Shown here one piece after another: positions 21,624 through 29,212 of a stretch of 64,000 nucleotides of DNA (its first letter is position 1; the number at the start of each line of letters is the position of its first letter). The notes under the pieces were generated by a model. It saw nothing but the letters and a program-made list of their open reading frames with translations. It did not search any database and was not told the origin of the DNA. A program made the translations under genes and the position numbers. The DNA lies in the NCBI RefSeq assembly GCF_001425055.1, contig NZ_LMDK01000022.1, forward strand, positions 124,001 through 188,000, read 5' to 3'. The stretch is from Pelomonas sp. Root1237. GTDB taxonomy: Bacteria > Pseudomonadota > Gammaproteobacteria > Burkholderiales > Burkholderiaceae_C.

Positions 21624-22463
21624 TCACAGCCTCACCTGGCCGTGGATCAGCGGCGTCACGTCGCCGCCAATCCAGGTGCCCTCGCCGTCGCGCTTCACAT
21701 GCACGCGGCCGGCCCGACCGAGAGCGGCGCCTTGGGCGGCCACATAGCTGTCGCCCGCCAGACCGGACTCCTGCAACCACAACGCCAGGCCGGCGTTGAG
21801 GCTGCCGGTGACCGGGTCTTCGGGGATGCCGAGGTCGGGCACAAAGGCGCGCACCTCGAACTGGCATTCACCGCCGGCCGGGTAGGCACCAACGACGCCG
21901 AGCTTGAGCCCCTGCATCGCGATGAAGTCCGGCTGCAGCGCCAGCACGCTGGCCGCGTCGCCCAGGCGAGCGGCCATCCAGCCGGGGCCGTTGTCGACCC
22001 AGACCAGGTCGAGCAAGGCTTCAGGCGTGATGCGCAGCGCGGCAATCGCCTGTGCACGCTCCTCCGCGCCCACGACACCACTGCGCTTCAACGGCGGCGC
22101 GGCAAAGGCCAGGCGGGCGCCGTCGCGCTTCACCCGCACGAGGCCGATGGCACATTGCTGCACGACCTCACCGGCCTTCTTCGCATCGCCGCCACTGGCC
22201 AGGAAGGCATGGGCGCTGCCCAGCGTCGGGTGGCCAGCGAAGGGCAGTTCGCCGCCGGGCGTGAAGATGCGCACGCGGTAGTCGGCGCCCGGGTCGGTGG
22301 GCGGCAGCAGAAAGGTTGTCTCGGACAGATTGGTCCAGCGCGCGAAGTCGCTCATCTCGGCGTCGGACAGGCCGCTGCCGTCGATGACGACGGCCAGGGC
22401 ATTACCCTTGAGCGGCACGGCGGTGAACACATCGACCTGGGCAAAGCGGCGCAACTGAGTCAT
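21624..22463 (-). CDS. PhzF family isomerase/epimerase
   Basis: 279 residues from the ATG at 22463. The two-lobed diaminopimelate-epimerase-like fold is seen in QVDVFTAVPLKGNALAVV at the start, the catalytic-Glu region NLSETTFLLPP (E about 46), GHPTLGSAHAF, and the C-terminal DPVTGSLNAGLALWL mirror motif. Phenazine genes are absent, so this is one of the many PhzF paralogues of unknown substrate. The gene lies 7 bp after the GNAT stop. Confidence 0.88.
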   Translation of the reverse strand: MTQLRRFAQVDVFTAVPLKGNALAVVIDGSGLSDAEMSDFARWTNLSETTFLLPPTDPGADYRVRIFTPGGELPFAGHPTLGSAHAFLASGGDAKKAGEVVQQCAIGLVRVKRDGARLAFAAPPLKRSGVVGAEERAQAIAALRITPEALLDLVWVDNGPGWMAARLGDAASVLALQPDFIAMQGLKLGVVGAYPAGGECQFEVRAFVPDLGIPEDPVTGSLNAGLALWLQESGLAGDSYVAAQGAALGRAGRVHVKRDGEGTWIGGDVTPLIHGQVRL

Positions 22464-22470
22464 GGCTTGA

Positions 22471-22905
22471 TCACGGCTTGAGATATAGACCGGGGCGGAC
22501 GATTTCCATGCCGCGCTGCGGCTTGGCCAGTGGCGAGAAGCCGTGGCCGGCGTAGACCGCATGGGCGTCGCGGGTGAAGAGCATGAAGCGGCGCAAGCCC
22601 TGCAGGTCGGCGTGGGCCAGCAGCGTCTCGATCATCCATTTCGCCAGGCCGTGGCCGCGGTGGGTATCGAGCACATAGACATCGCAGAGATAGGCGAAGG
22701 TCGTCCGGTCCGTCACGACGCGGGCAAAGCCGACCTGGCCGACCCCTTCGGCATGCAACGCGATGCACAGTGAGTTGGCAATCGAGCGCTCGACCAAGGC
22801 CAGCGGAATGCCTTCGGACCAATAGGCCCCGACGAGGAAGTCGTGCGCCGCCCGGGCGTCGATGTCCTCGGGCGCAAAGCTGAGCCGGTAGCCGTCGCGC
22901 TGCAT
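22471..22905 (-). CDS. GNAT family N-acetyltransferase
   Basis: 144 residues from the ATG at 22905, overlapping the aminotransferase stop (ATGA). The acetyl-CoA loop is in DVYVLDTHRGHGLAKWMIE, and the C-terminus YAGHGFSPLAKPQRGMEI matches the GCN5-like group common in Burkholderiales. The substrate is unknown; coupling to an aminotransferase hints at an amino compound. Confidence 0.87.
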   Translation of the reverse strand: MQRDGYRLSFAPEDIDARAAHDFLVGAYWSEGIPLALVERSIANSLCIALHAEGVGQVGFARVVTDRTTFAYLCDVYVLDTHRGHGLAKWMIETLLAHADLQGLRRFMLFTRDAHAVYAGHGFSPLAKPQRGMEIVRPGLYLKP

Positions 22906-24113
22906 CAGGGCGCGTGCTCCGCAACCGGCTCCAGCGCCTCGTGCAGCAGACGGCCGAGCTTCTCGACGCCATCCCGGATCAGGTCCGGTGTCAGCGTGAC
23001 GAAGGACAGGCGCAGCGTGCGCGGGTCGGGCTGGTGGGCATAGAAGGCCGCGCCCGGCACATAGGCGATGCCGGCGTCCACGGCCCGGGGCAGCAGGGCC
23101 ATCGCGTCCAGGCCTTCGGGCAGGCGGATCCAGAAGAACATGCCGCCCTGGGGCGACAGGTAGTCGCAGCCCGGCGGCAGATGCTCGCGCAGAGCCTCGG
23201 CCATCGCATCGCGGTTGGCCTTGTAGAGGGCGCGGATGGTGGGGATGTGGCCGTCCAGGAAGCCATCGCGGATGACCTCGTGGACGACGCGCTGATTGAA
23301 GCCCGGCGTGTGCAGGTCGGCGGCCTGCTTGGCCTGCAGCAGCTTCGGGTACAGCTCGGGCGGGGCGATCAGATAGCCGAGGCGAAAGCCCGGCGTCAGC
23401 ACCTTGGAGAAGGAGCCCAGGTAGAGCGACCCTTCCGGCCATAGGCTGGATAGCGCGGCCGGCGGCGGCTCGTCGAACCAGAGGTCGCCATAAGGGTTGT
23501 CCTCGACGATGGGCACGCCGGCGCGGCGCGAGGCTTCGACGACTTCCACGCGGCGCTGAGCGCCCATGACGCGGCCGGTCGGGTTCTGGTAGTTGGGCAG
23601 CAGATAGCTGAAGCGCGTGCCGGGTGCGTCATGCGGCAGGGTCGCAATGGCCTCGGGGCGCGGGCCCTGGTCGTCGCTGGCGAGACTCGCAAAGATGGGC
23701 TCAAACGGCGTGAAGGCCTGCAGCGCACCGAGGTAGGTCGGCGTCTCGACGGCCACCGGCGCACCAGCGTCGCAGAGGATCTTGCCGACCAGGTCCAGCC
23801 CCTGCTGGGAGCCGCTGGTGATCAGCACCTGTTCCGGCGTCACGGTCATGCCGAGTGTTGCGACCCGCGCCGCCACCCATTCGCGCAGCGGCGCAAAGCC
23901 CTCGCTGGCCGCGTATTGCAGGGCCTCGCGCGGGTTCTTGCTCAGCACGCGGTCGCAGGCGGCCTTCAGCGCGTCGACCGGAAAGGTGTCCGCGCTCGGC
24001 AGGCCGCCGGCCATGGACAGGATGCCGGGCTTCTCGGTGACCTTGAGGATCTCGCGAATGATGGACGGGTTCATCCGCGCGGCGCGGCGCGCTTGGGTCC
24101 AGACGGTCGTCAT
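22905..24113 (-). CDS. PLP-dependent class I/II aminotransferase (2-aminoadipate aminotransferase-like)
   Basis: 402 residues. The PLP-binding lysine is in LGSFSKVLTPGFRLGY, with the upstream NPTGRVMG and VEDNPYGDLWFD motifs of fold-type I. It resembles LysN/2-aminoadipate aminotransferases and the catalytic half of MocR proteins, without a DNA-binding domain. The ATG at 24113 has GAGGGG about 6 nt upstream; the ATG 18 bp earlier has no ribosome site. Confidence 0.88.
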   Translation of the reverse strand: MTTVWTQARRAARMNPSIIREILKVTEKPGILSMAGGLPSADTFPVDALKAACDRVLSKNPREALQYAASEGFAPLREWVAARVATLGMTVTPEQVLITSGSQQGLDLVGKILCDAGAPVAVETPTYLGALQAFTPFEPIFASLASDDQGPRPEAIATLPHDAPGTRFSYLLPNYQNPTGRVMGAQRRVEVVEASRRAGVPIVEDNPYGDLWFDEPPPAALSSLWPEGSLYLGSFSKVLTPGFRLGYLIAPPELYPKLLQAKQAADLHTPGFNQRVVHEVIRDGFLDGHIPTIRALYKANRDAMAEALREHLPPGCDYLSPQGGMFFWIRLPEGLDAMALLPRAVDAGIAYVPGAAFYAHQPDPRTLRLSFVTLTPDLIRDGVEKLGRLLHEALEPVAEHAP

Positions 24114-24138
24114 GTCAGCCCCTCGTTCCATGAGTACA

Positions 24139-24200
24139 TGGACCGATCCCCCGAGGGGATGGCGGTCCGGCTAGGGGCGGCCCGGCGCTCGGCCCGCCGG
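24139..24200. repeat. Dispersed palindromic repeat, copy A
   Basis: A hairpin of nested arms (GGACCG/CGGTCC outside, ATCCCC/GGGGAT inside, 24140-24168) is followed by a GC-rich core at 24169-24196 that is nearly identical to 28779-28807 and partly shared with 57083-57106. It fills most of the 138-bp gap between the racemase and aminotransferase genes. Confidence 0.6.
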
Positions 24201-24251
24201 CCGGCAAAGACAGAATGGTGCATGGCAATCACTCGCGGGATTTCAAAGGAG

Positions 24252-24947
24252 TCAGCCTAGCATCCAGTCGACCGCCGCACGGGCCTGCAAATCGGTGGAG
24301 TCGAACAGCGGCAGGGCGGCAGCGCTGTCAGCGGGCAGCAGCAGGCCCAGCTCGGTGCAGCCAAGAATGGCGGCCTGTGCGCCGCGGTCGGCCAGGGCTG
24401 CAACCTGGGCGCGCAGGGCCTCGCGCGAGGCCGGTTCAAAGCGGCCGCGGCACAGTTCCTCGTAGATCAAGCGGTGCACTTCCGTGCGGCCTACCTCTTC
24501 GGGCGTGATGACCTCGATGCCAAATCGCTCCCACATGCGGTCGCGATAGAAGCCCTGCTCCATCGTGAAGCGCGTGGCCAGCAGGCCGGCGCGTTTGACG
24601 CCGGCCGCACGCAGCGCCTCGGCGGTCGCGTCGACGATGTGCAAGACCGGCAGGCCGGCCGCTTGCTCGATCTCGGTGGCGACCAGGTGCATGGTGTTCG
24701 TGGCAATCAGCAGCGCCTGCGCGCCGGCGCGCTTCAGGCCGGCGGCGGCTTCGCCCAGCACGCGCGCCGCTTCGGCCCATTGGCCGGCGGACTGCATGGC
24801 CGCAATCGGCGCGAAGTCGACGCTGTGCAGCACCAGCTGGGCGCTGTGCAGGCCCCCCAGGCGCGCGGCGACGCCGCGGTTGATCAGCGCGTACAGATGC
24901 TGGGTGGACTCCCAGCTCATGCCACCCAGGATGCCGAGGGTCTTCAT
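24252..24947 (-). CDS. Aspartate/glutamate racemase family protein (YgeA-like)
   Basis: 231 residues with the two-domain Asp/Glu racemase fold, starting MKTLGILGGMSWEST. The first catalytic position reads TNTMH (Thr instead of Cys), and the second is Cys in ILGCTELGLL near residue 195. This Thr/Cys pair is known from the E. coli YgeA-type L-Asp/Glu-specific racemase, so it need not mean loss of activity. The start overlaps the DUF2917 stop (ATGA). Confidence 0.87.
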   Translation of the reverse strand: MKTLGILGGMSWESTQHLYALINRGVAARLGGLHSAQLVLHSVDFAPIAAMQSAGQWAEAARVLGEAAAGLKRAGAQALLIATNTMHLVATEIEQAAGLPVLHIVDATAEALRAAGVKRAGLLATRFTMEQGFYRDRMWERFGIEVITPEEVGRTEVHRLIYEELCRGRFEPASREALRAQVAALADRGAQAAILGCTELGLLLPADSAAALPLFDSTDLQARAAVDWMLG

Positions 24948-25237
24948 GCAGCGCCTGCGAGATTCATGCGCCAGCCTCGCGCCGGCTTGGCCTCGACTCT
25001 GCGCTTGGGCGCGGGCTGCAGCAATTGAAAGGCTGCTTCCGGCCAGGCCTCGACAACGACCTCCTGACCAGCAGCCAGCGTCAGGCCCTCACCGGCACGC
25101 AGCCAGTGGTCGTCGGTGCCTCCCGAAATGGTCAGCCACAGCCGACCACCCGTCACGACGAGGCGGCGCGGCGTGCGAGCGGCAGCCAGGGTCAGCGCCT
25201 GGCCGGGCGCAAGTGGGATGGTGAATCGATCATTCAT
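24944..25237 (-). CDS. DUF2917 protein
   Basis: 97 residues. Residues 4-70 have the DUF2917 pattern (PLAPGQALTLAAARTPRRL, LWLTISGG, DHWLRAGEGLTL), a small cupin-like beta domain of unknown function common in Burkholderiales. ATG at 25237 with a perfect AGGAGG six bases upstream. Lies between an EamA exporter and a racemase. Confidence 0.82.
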   Translation of the reverse strand: MNDRFTIPLAPGQALTLAAARTPRRLVVTGGRLWLTISGGTDDHWLRAGEGLTLAAGQEVVVEAWPEAAFQLLQPAPKRRVEAKPARGWRMNLAGAA

Positions 25238-25249
25238 CACAGGCCTCCT

Positions 25250-26185
25250 TCAGTGAACCGGTTGCCGTTTGCCCAGCCACACGACCGCGAGCACGGCGGC
25301 GGCGAAGACCACGGTCATCGCATCCAGCCGCTCGCCCAGCAAGGGCACTGCGAACAGCATGGACAAAAAGGGTTGCAGCACCTGCACCTGGCTGACGCGC
25401 ATCGTGCCGCCCAGGGCCAGGCCGCGATACCAGGCAAAGAAGCCGATCCACATCGACACCAGCGATACATAGGCAAAGCCGCCCCAGGCCGAAGCCGCCA
25501 CCGGCGCCGTCGGCCGCGTCAGCACGGCCAGTGGCACGGTGAAGGGCAAGCTGATGACCAGCACCCAGCAGATCACCTGCTCGGCCGTCAGGGCGCTGGT
25601 GAGCCGCGCGCCGCTGACATAACCCGCCGACGCGCAGACCACAGCCCCCAGCAGAAGGCCGTCCGCCATCTCCAGCCCGCCCGCCCCGCGCCAGGCCGCA
25701 AAGCCGATCACCAATGCCAGCCCAGCCAACGCACAGATCCAGAACCCCAGGCTCGGCCGCTGGCGCAGCACCAGCGCGGCGATGACGGCCGTGGCCAGTG
25801 GCAGCACACCGGACACGACCGAGGCATGCACCGCGTCCACATGGCGGACTGCAAAGCCCAGCAGCAGCGGCCAGCCGAACACGACGCCAGCGGCCGTGAA
25901 GGCCAGCAGCTGCCATTCGCCGCCGCGCGGCCGTCGCGCGCCGGTGATCCAGAGATAGGCGATCGACAACAGCCCCGCCGCCACCGCGCGCCCGAAGGCG
26001 ACAAAGGCCGGGTCGAGCTGGGGCGCCGCAGCGCTGCCACCGGCCAGCCGCGTCATCGGGATGCTGAGGGCGAACATGACGACGCCCGCCAGACCGAGCA
26101 GCAGGCCACGTGTCGCATCGGACGTGGTGGTCGTCGAGACCGTGGTGGACGTGGAAAACCCTGACATGGACTCAGTCTGAGGCAT
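25250..26185 (-). CDS. EamA/DMT-family transporter
   Basis: 311 residues with ten predicted membrane helices in two EamA repeats, after a Ser/Thr-rich N-terminus of about 25 residues. DMT proteins export amino acids or related metabolites, or take up small molecules. Divergent from the MocR-type regulator with only 55 bp between starts, a pairing in which the regulator often controls the transporter. The ATG at 26185 is used; a Met at position 7 is an alternative. Confidence 0.87.
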   Translation of the reverse strand: MPQTESMSGFSTSTTVSTTTTSDATRGLLLGLAGVVMFALSIPMTRLAGGSAAAPQLDPAFVAFGRAVAAGLLSIAYLWITGARRPRGGEWQLLAFTAAGVVFGWPLLLGFAVRHVDAVHASVVSGVLPLATAVIAALVLRQRPSLGFWICALAGLALVIGFAAWRGAGGLEMADGLLLGAVVCASAGYVSGARLTSALTAEQVICWVLVISLPFTVPLAVLTRPTAPVAASAWGGFAYVSLVSMWIGFFAWYRGLALGGTMRVSQVQVLQPFLSMLFAVPLLGERLDAMTVVFAAAVLAVVWLGKRQPVH

Positions 26186-26191
26186 GACACC

Positions 26192-26238
26192 GATACAGAA
26201 CCAGTACAGTCAGCCAACCTGACCAAGAATCTGTACTG
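26192..26238. promoter_or_regulatory. Putative operator of the MocR-type regulator between divergent genes
   Basis: The 55-bp gap between the divergent exporter and mocR-like genes holds TACAG at 26194-26198 and again in CAGTACAG at 26202-26209, and the inverted copy CTGTACTG at 26231-26238, ending just before the regulator ATG. MocR/PdxR-type proteins bind such direct plus inverted repeats. Confidence 0.6.
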
Positions 26239-26240
26239 CC

Positions 26241-27683
26241 ATGCCCACCGGTACACACCCTCCCCTGCAGCGCGGCGCCAGCCTGCCGCTCGCCGGCCAG
26301 TTGGCTGAGCGCTATGCCCAGCGCATCCGGGAACGCCTGCTGCTGCCGGGCGCCCGCCTACCGTCGGTGCGCGACTGTGCGCGCCAGCATGGCGTCAGCC
26401 CGCACACCGTCGTCGCCGCCTATGACCAGTTGCAGGCCGCGGGGTTGCTGGAGGCGCGCCGCCAGCGCGGCTTCTTCGTGCGCGAGAGCCGCCCGGCCAC
26501 CACTCGCGCCGCGCCGCGCCCGCAGGCCATGGCCATGCCGCGCCAGGCGCCGATGGATGCGACGGCGCTGATTCGCGGCATGTTCGAGGCCGACGCCGCG
26601 CGCTCACCGGGCCTGGGCACGCTGCCGGCCGACTGGCTGGACCCGACGCTGCTGCAGTCCGCGCTGCGCCGCCTGCATGCCGCCGACTGCCTGGCCCTGC
26701 AGGTCGGCTATGGCGACCCGATGGGCGACGACCGCCTGCGCGCGGCGCTCTCCCAGCGCCTGGACGACCTCGGCATCCACGCTGTGCCGGCACAGATCCT
26801 GACGACCAACGGCGCCACGCACGCGCTGGACCTCATCATCCGCACCCAGTTGCAGCCCGGCGACGCCGTCCTCGTCGACGACCCGGGCTGGGCCGTCATG
26901 TTTGCCCGCCTGACCCAAGGCGGCATTCGCCTGCTGCCGGTTCCGCGTGGCGCCCAGGGACCCGACCTGGAGGTACTGAGCGCGCTCGCCGCCGCCCATT
27001 CGCCGCGCGCCTACCTGACCGTGTCGGTGCTGCACAACCCGACCGGCCACAGCCTCAACCTGGCCAGCGCCCACAAGCTGCTGCGCCTGGCCGACGAGCA
27101 CGACTTCTTCATCGTCGAGGACGACAGCTACGGCTTCCTCGCGCCCGAGCACCTGCCGCGCCTGGCGGCGCTGGACGGGCTGCGCCGCGTCATCTACGTG
27201 TCGGGCTTTTCCAAGGTGCTGACGCCGGCCTGGCGAGTCGGCTACCTGGCGGCCGCGCCCGAGCGCCTGCACGCACTGACCGACACCAAGCTGCTCGATG
27301 GCCTGACCAGCTCGGCCGTGCTCGAGCGCGCCGTGGCGCTGTGCCTGGAGCAGGGGCGGCTGCGCCGCCATGCGCAGCGCCTGCGCGAGCGCCTGGCCAC
27401 CGCGCGCCAGCGCATCTCGGCCCTGGCCACCAAGCAGGGCTTCGCCTGGGCTGCGCCGCCGGACGGCCTGTTCGGCTGGCTGGACGTCGGCGTCGACACC
27501 GAGCGCCTGGCCCAGCCCCTGCTGGACGCGGGCTGGCTGATCGCGCCCGGTGCCCTCTTCAGCGCCACGCGCGCCCCCGGCTCGCTGGTGCGCATCAACA
27601 TGGCCACCTCGCAGGACCCGGCCTTCTGGCGCGAGCTGCGCGCCGGCGTTGACGCCTTGAAAGGCCGCGCCGCGCTCCCCTAG
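26241..27683 (+). CDS. MocR/PdxR-type transcriptional regulator (GntR-aminotransferase fusion)
   Basis: 480 residues. N-terminal GntR winged helix-turn-helix (about 15-82, with LPSVRDCARQHGVSPHTVV), a linker, then a fold-type I aminotransferase domain (about 110-470) with NPTGHSLN, the PLP lysine in VSGFSKVLTPAWRVGYL, and a C-terminal Arg region. The family senses PLP, GABA, taurine or similar ligands; which one is not evident. Probably controls the divergent EamA exporter and itself through the shared intergenic operator. Confidence 0.9.
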   Translation: MPTGTHPPLQRGASLPLAGQLAERYAQRIRERLLLPGARLPSVRDCARQHGVSPHTVVAAYDQLQAAGLLEARRQRGFFVRESRPATTRAAPRPQAMAMPRQAPMDATALIRGMFEADAARSPGLGTLPADWLDPTLLQSALRRLHAADCLALQVGYGDPMGDDRLRAALSQRLDDLGIHAVPAQILTTNGATHALDLIIRTQLQPGDAVLVDDPGWAVMFARLTQGGIRLLPVPRGAQGPDLEVLSALAAAHSPRAYLTVSVLHNPTGHSLNLASAHKLLRLADEHDFFIVEDDSYGFLAPEHLPRLAALDGLRRVIYVSGFSKVLTPAWRVGYLAAAPERLHALTDTKLLDGLTSSAVLERAVALCLEQGRLRRHAQRLRERLATARQRISALATKQGFAWAAPPDGLFGWLDVGVDTERLAQPLLDAGWLIAPGALFSATRAPGSLVRINMATSQDPAFWRELRAGVDALKGRAALP

Positions 27684-27956
27684 GCTCATCCCCCTTGTTC
27701 GCTGGAGCAACCCCTGGGCGCTTGAGCGGCGCTGCACCGCAGCCTGGACGGGCGGGTCGACTTGGCGAGCTGGCAGTCGCATGTCGGCCGGCAGTTCGAG
27801 GCGGATGGCCACGCGGTCACGCCGCAAGCGCTGAGAGCCGATTTCTGCCGCCTGCAGGGCTGACAAAAAGTTCTCACTCCACCCGGACTTTTTCAAGGAG
27901 CCGCGCTCGGGCCGCCGGCAGAATCCGCGTCGCCCGGCGCCGCTGCGGCGCCCGAT
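27684..27956. other. Intergenic region, possible gene remnant
   Basis: 273 bp without a convincing gene. One plus-strand frame (about 27725-27862) reads like the tail of a protein (ends ALRADFCRLQG, then TGA) but has an in-frame stop shortly upstream and no start codon. No clear terminator for the mocR-like gene is seen. Confidence 0.3.
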
Positions 27957-27962
27957 GTGGAC

Positions 27963-28583
27963 ATGAGCAACTCCTTGAAATTCCTTGTTGTAGACCCCCT
28001 TACCGGGGTTCAGACCTTTGCTCGCCAGCTGCTGCAAAGCCGCGGCTTCAGCGCCGACAGCATCCTGTGCTGCGCTGACACCGAGGCCGCCCTGGCCCAG
28101 GGCCTGCTCTTCAAGCCTCATTTCCTGATCACCGACTGGTTTGCCAAGGCGCCGCTCAGCGGCATCCAGCTCTGCCAGCGCCTGCGTGAGGTGCAGCCAT
28201 CGCTGCATCTGTCGTTGCTGAGTTTCGAGGTGACGCCCGAACACCAGTTCGAGGCCGAGGCGCACGGCGCCGACTTCCTGCTGAAGAAGCCCTTCACCGC
28301 CGAGCAGCTCAAGGCGGAGATGACTCGCTCACTCGAGGCGCTGGCCAAGCGCTCGCCCGGCCTGCATGGCCAGGTGCGCGAGGCGATGCGCGCGGCCAAG
28401 CCGGCGCCGCGGCCGGCGTTGCCCGTCATTGCGCCCCAGCCCGTCATCAAGCCGGGCGACAAGGTGCGCTTCAACGGCGCCGTTCACGTGGCCCAGTACG
28501 TCGTGCACCGCCACGGCGAGACCGTGGTGCAGCTCAAAGGTCAGAACGGCTTTGTGTCGCTCGAGAAGCTGCAACCCGCCTGA
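27963..28583 (+). CDS. Response regulator with CheY-like receiver and small C-terminal beta domain
   Basis: 206 residues. Residues 5-120 are a receiver domain: phospho-acceptor D58 in FLITDWF, conserved lysine in FLLKKPF (K108/K109), but only one acidic residue (D11) where most receivers have a pair. After an Ala/Pro linker, residues about 160-206 form a short domain predicted to be beta strands (KPGDKVRFNGAVHVAQYVV, VVQLKGQNGFVSLEKL) that does not resemble a known DNA-binding output. No histidine kinase lies nearby. GTG two codons earlier is an alternative start. Confidence 0.82.
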   Translation: MSNSLKFLVVDPLTGVQTFARQLLQSRGFSADSILCCADTEAALAQGLLFKPHFLITDWFAKAPLSGIQLCQRLREVQPSLHLSLLSFEVTPEHQFEAEAHGADFLLKKPFTAEQLKAEMTRSLEALAKRSPGLHGQVREAMRAAKPAPRPALPVIAPQPVIKPGDKVRFNGAVHVAQYVVHRHGETVVQLKGQNGFVSLEKLQPA

Positions 28584-28724
28584 CATCAAGTCCCCTCGCC
28601 CAGTCCCGCCCCGCTGAACGCGGGCGCGCCTGGTCGGTCTTGCAGACCGCGCTGCGTCTTGAGCCGCAGCTCTTCGGCAGGCGCATGCCGCCCACTGGGC
28701 GCCATGTGTCCGGCCTCAGCCCCC

Positions 28725-28810
28725 GCGGGGACGGCGATGCTCACGGCATCGAGCCGTGAGCACATCGCCCGACGGGCCGGCTAGGGAGCGGCCCGGCGCT
28801 CGGCCCGGGC
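28725..28810. repeat. Dispersed palindromic repeat, copy B
   Basis: A long hairpin with a perfect 10-bp arm pair TGCTCACGGC/GCCGTGAGCA (28738-28762), extended by GGCGAT/ATCGCC outside, is followed by the repeat core at 28779-28807, nearly identical to copy A. It sits tail-to-tail between the response regulator and a minus-strand membrane protein gene. Confidence 0.6.
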
Positions 28811-28831
28811 AAGGCACGACTGCCGCAGCAC

Positions 28832-29212
28832 TCAGATCACGACGATGAGGATCATCAGCAGCGGATAAGGCAGGGCCACCGTCGGGCGCAGCGCGCTCTT
28901 CAGGTATTGCGTCACCAGGCCCAAGCCGCGCGGCCGGCTGGCGAGCCAGTCGCTGTGCAACTGCATTGCCACCGCCCCCTCGCCCGACTTCAGCCCCGCC
29001 TCGACAACGAGCAGGCGATCGCCCAGCCGCCCCTGGAAGGTCTTCAGCACGCCCTCCTGCAGCCACAGCAGGGCCAGCAGCGCCAGGGCCAGGGTGTTGT
29101 CCGGCACCAGCACGGTGGCCGCAAACGCCACCAGCTTCACACCCAGGGCCAAGGCCTCGTAGCGCTCGTGCTGCGCCTGCAGGGCCAACCATTCCTGGTG
29201 CAAGGCGTTCAC
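28832..29212 (-). CDS. Hypothetical membrane protein
   Basis: 126 residues from a GTG at 29212 that overlaps the uup stop (GTGA). An amphipathic N-terminus (residues 1-20) is followed by two helices (about 25-55), a soluble middle and a very hydrophobic C-terminal helix ending at the stop (PYPLLMILIVVI). The reading frame is open seven codons further upstream. No family recognised; the tight coupling suggests co-expression with the ABC-F ATPase. Confidence 0.6.
   Translation of the reverse strand: MNALHQEWLALQAQHERYEALALGVKLVAFAATVLVPDNTLALALLALLWLQEGVLKTFQGRLGDRLLVVEAGLKSGEGAVAMQLHSDWLASRPRGLGLVTQYLKSALRPTVALPYPLLMILIVVI

Noticed and set aside
24252..24947. Racemase regarded as inactive because the first catalytic Cys is missing
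   Set aside because: The Thr/Cys pair is the known arrangement of the YgeA-type subfamily.
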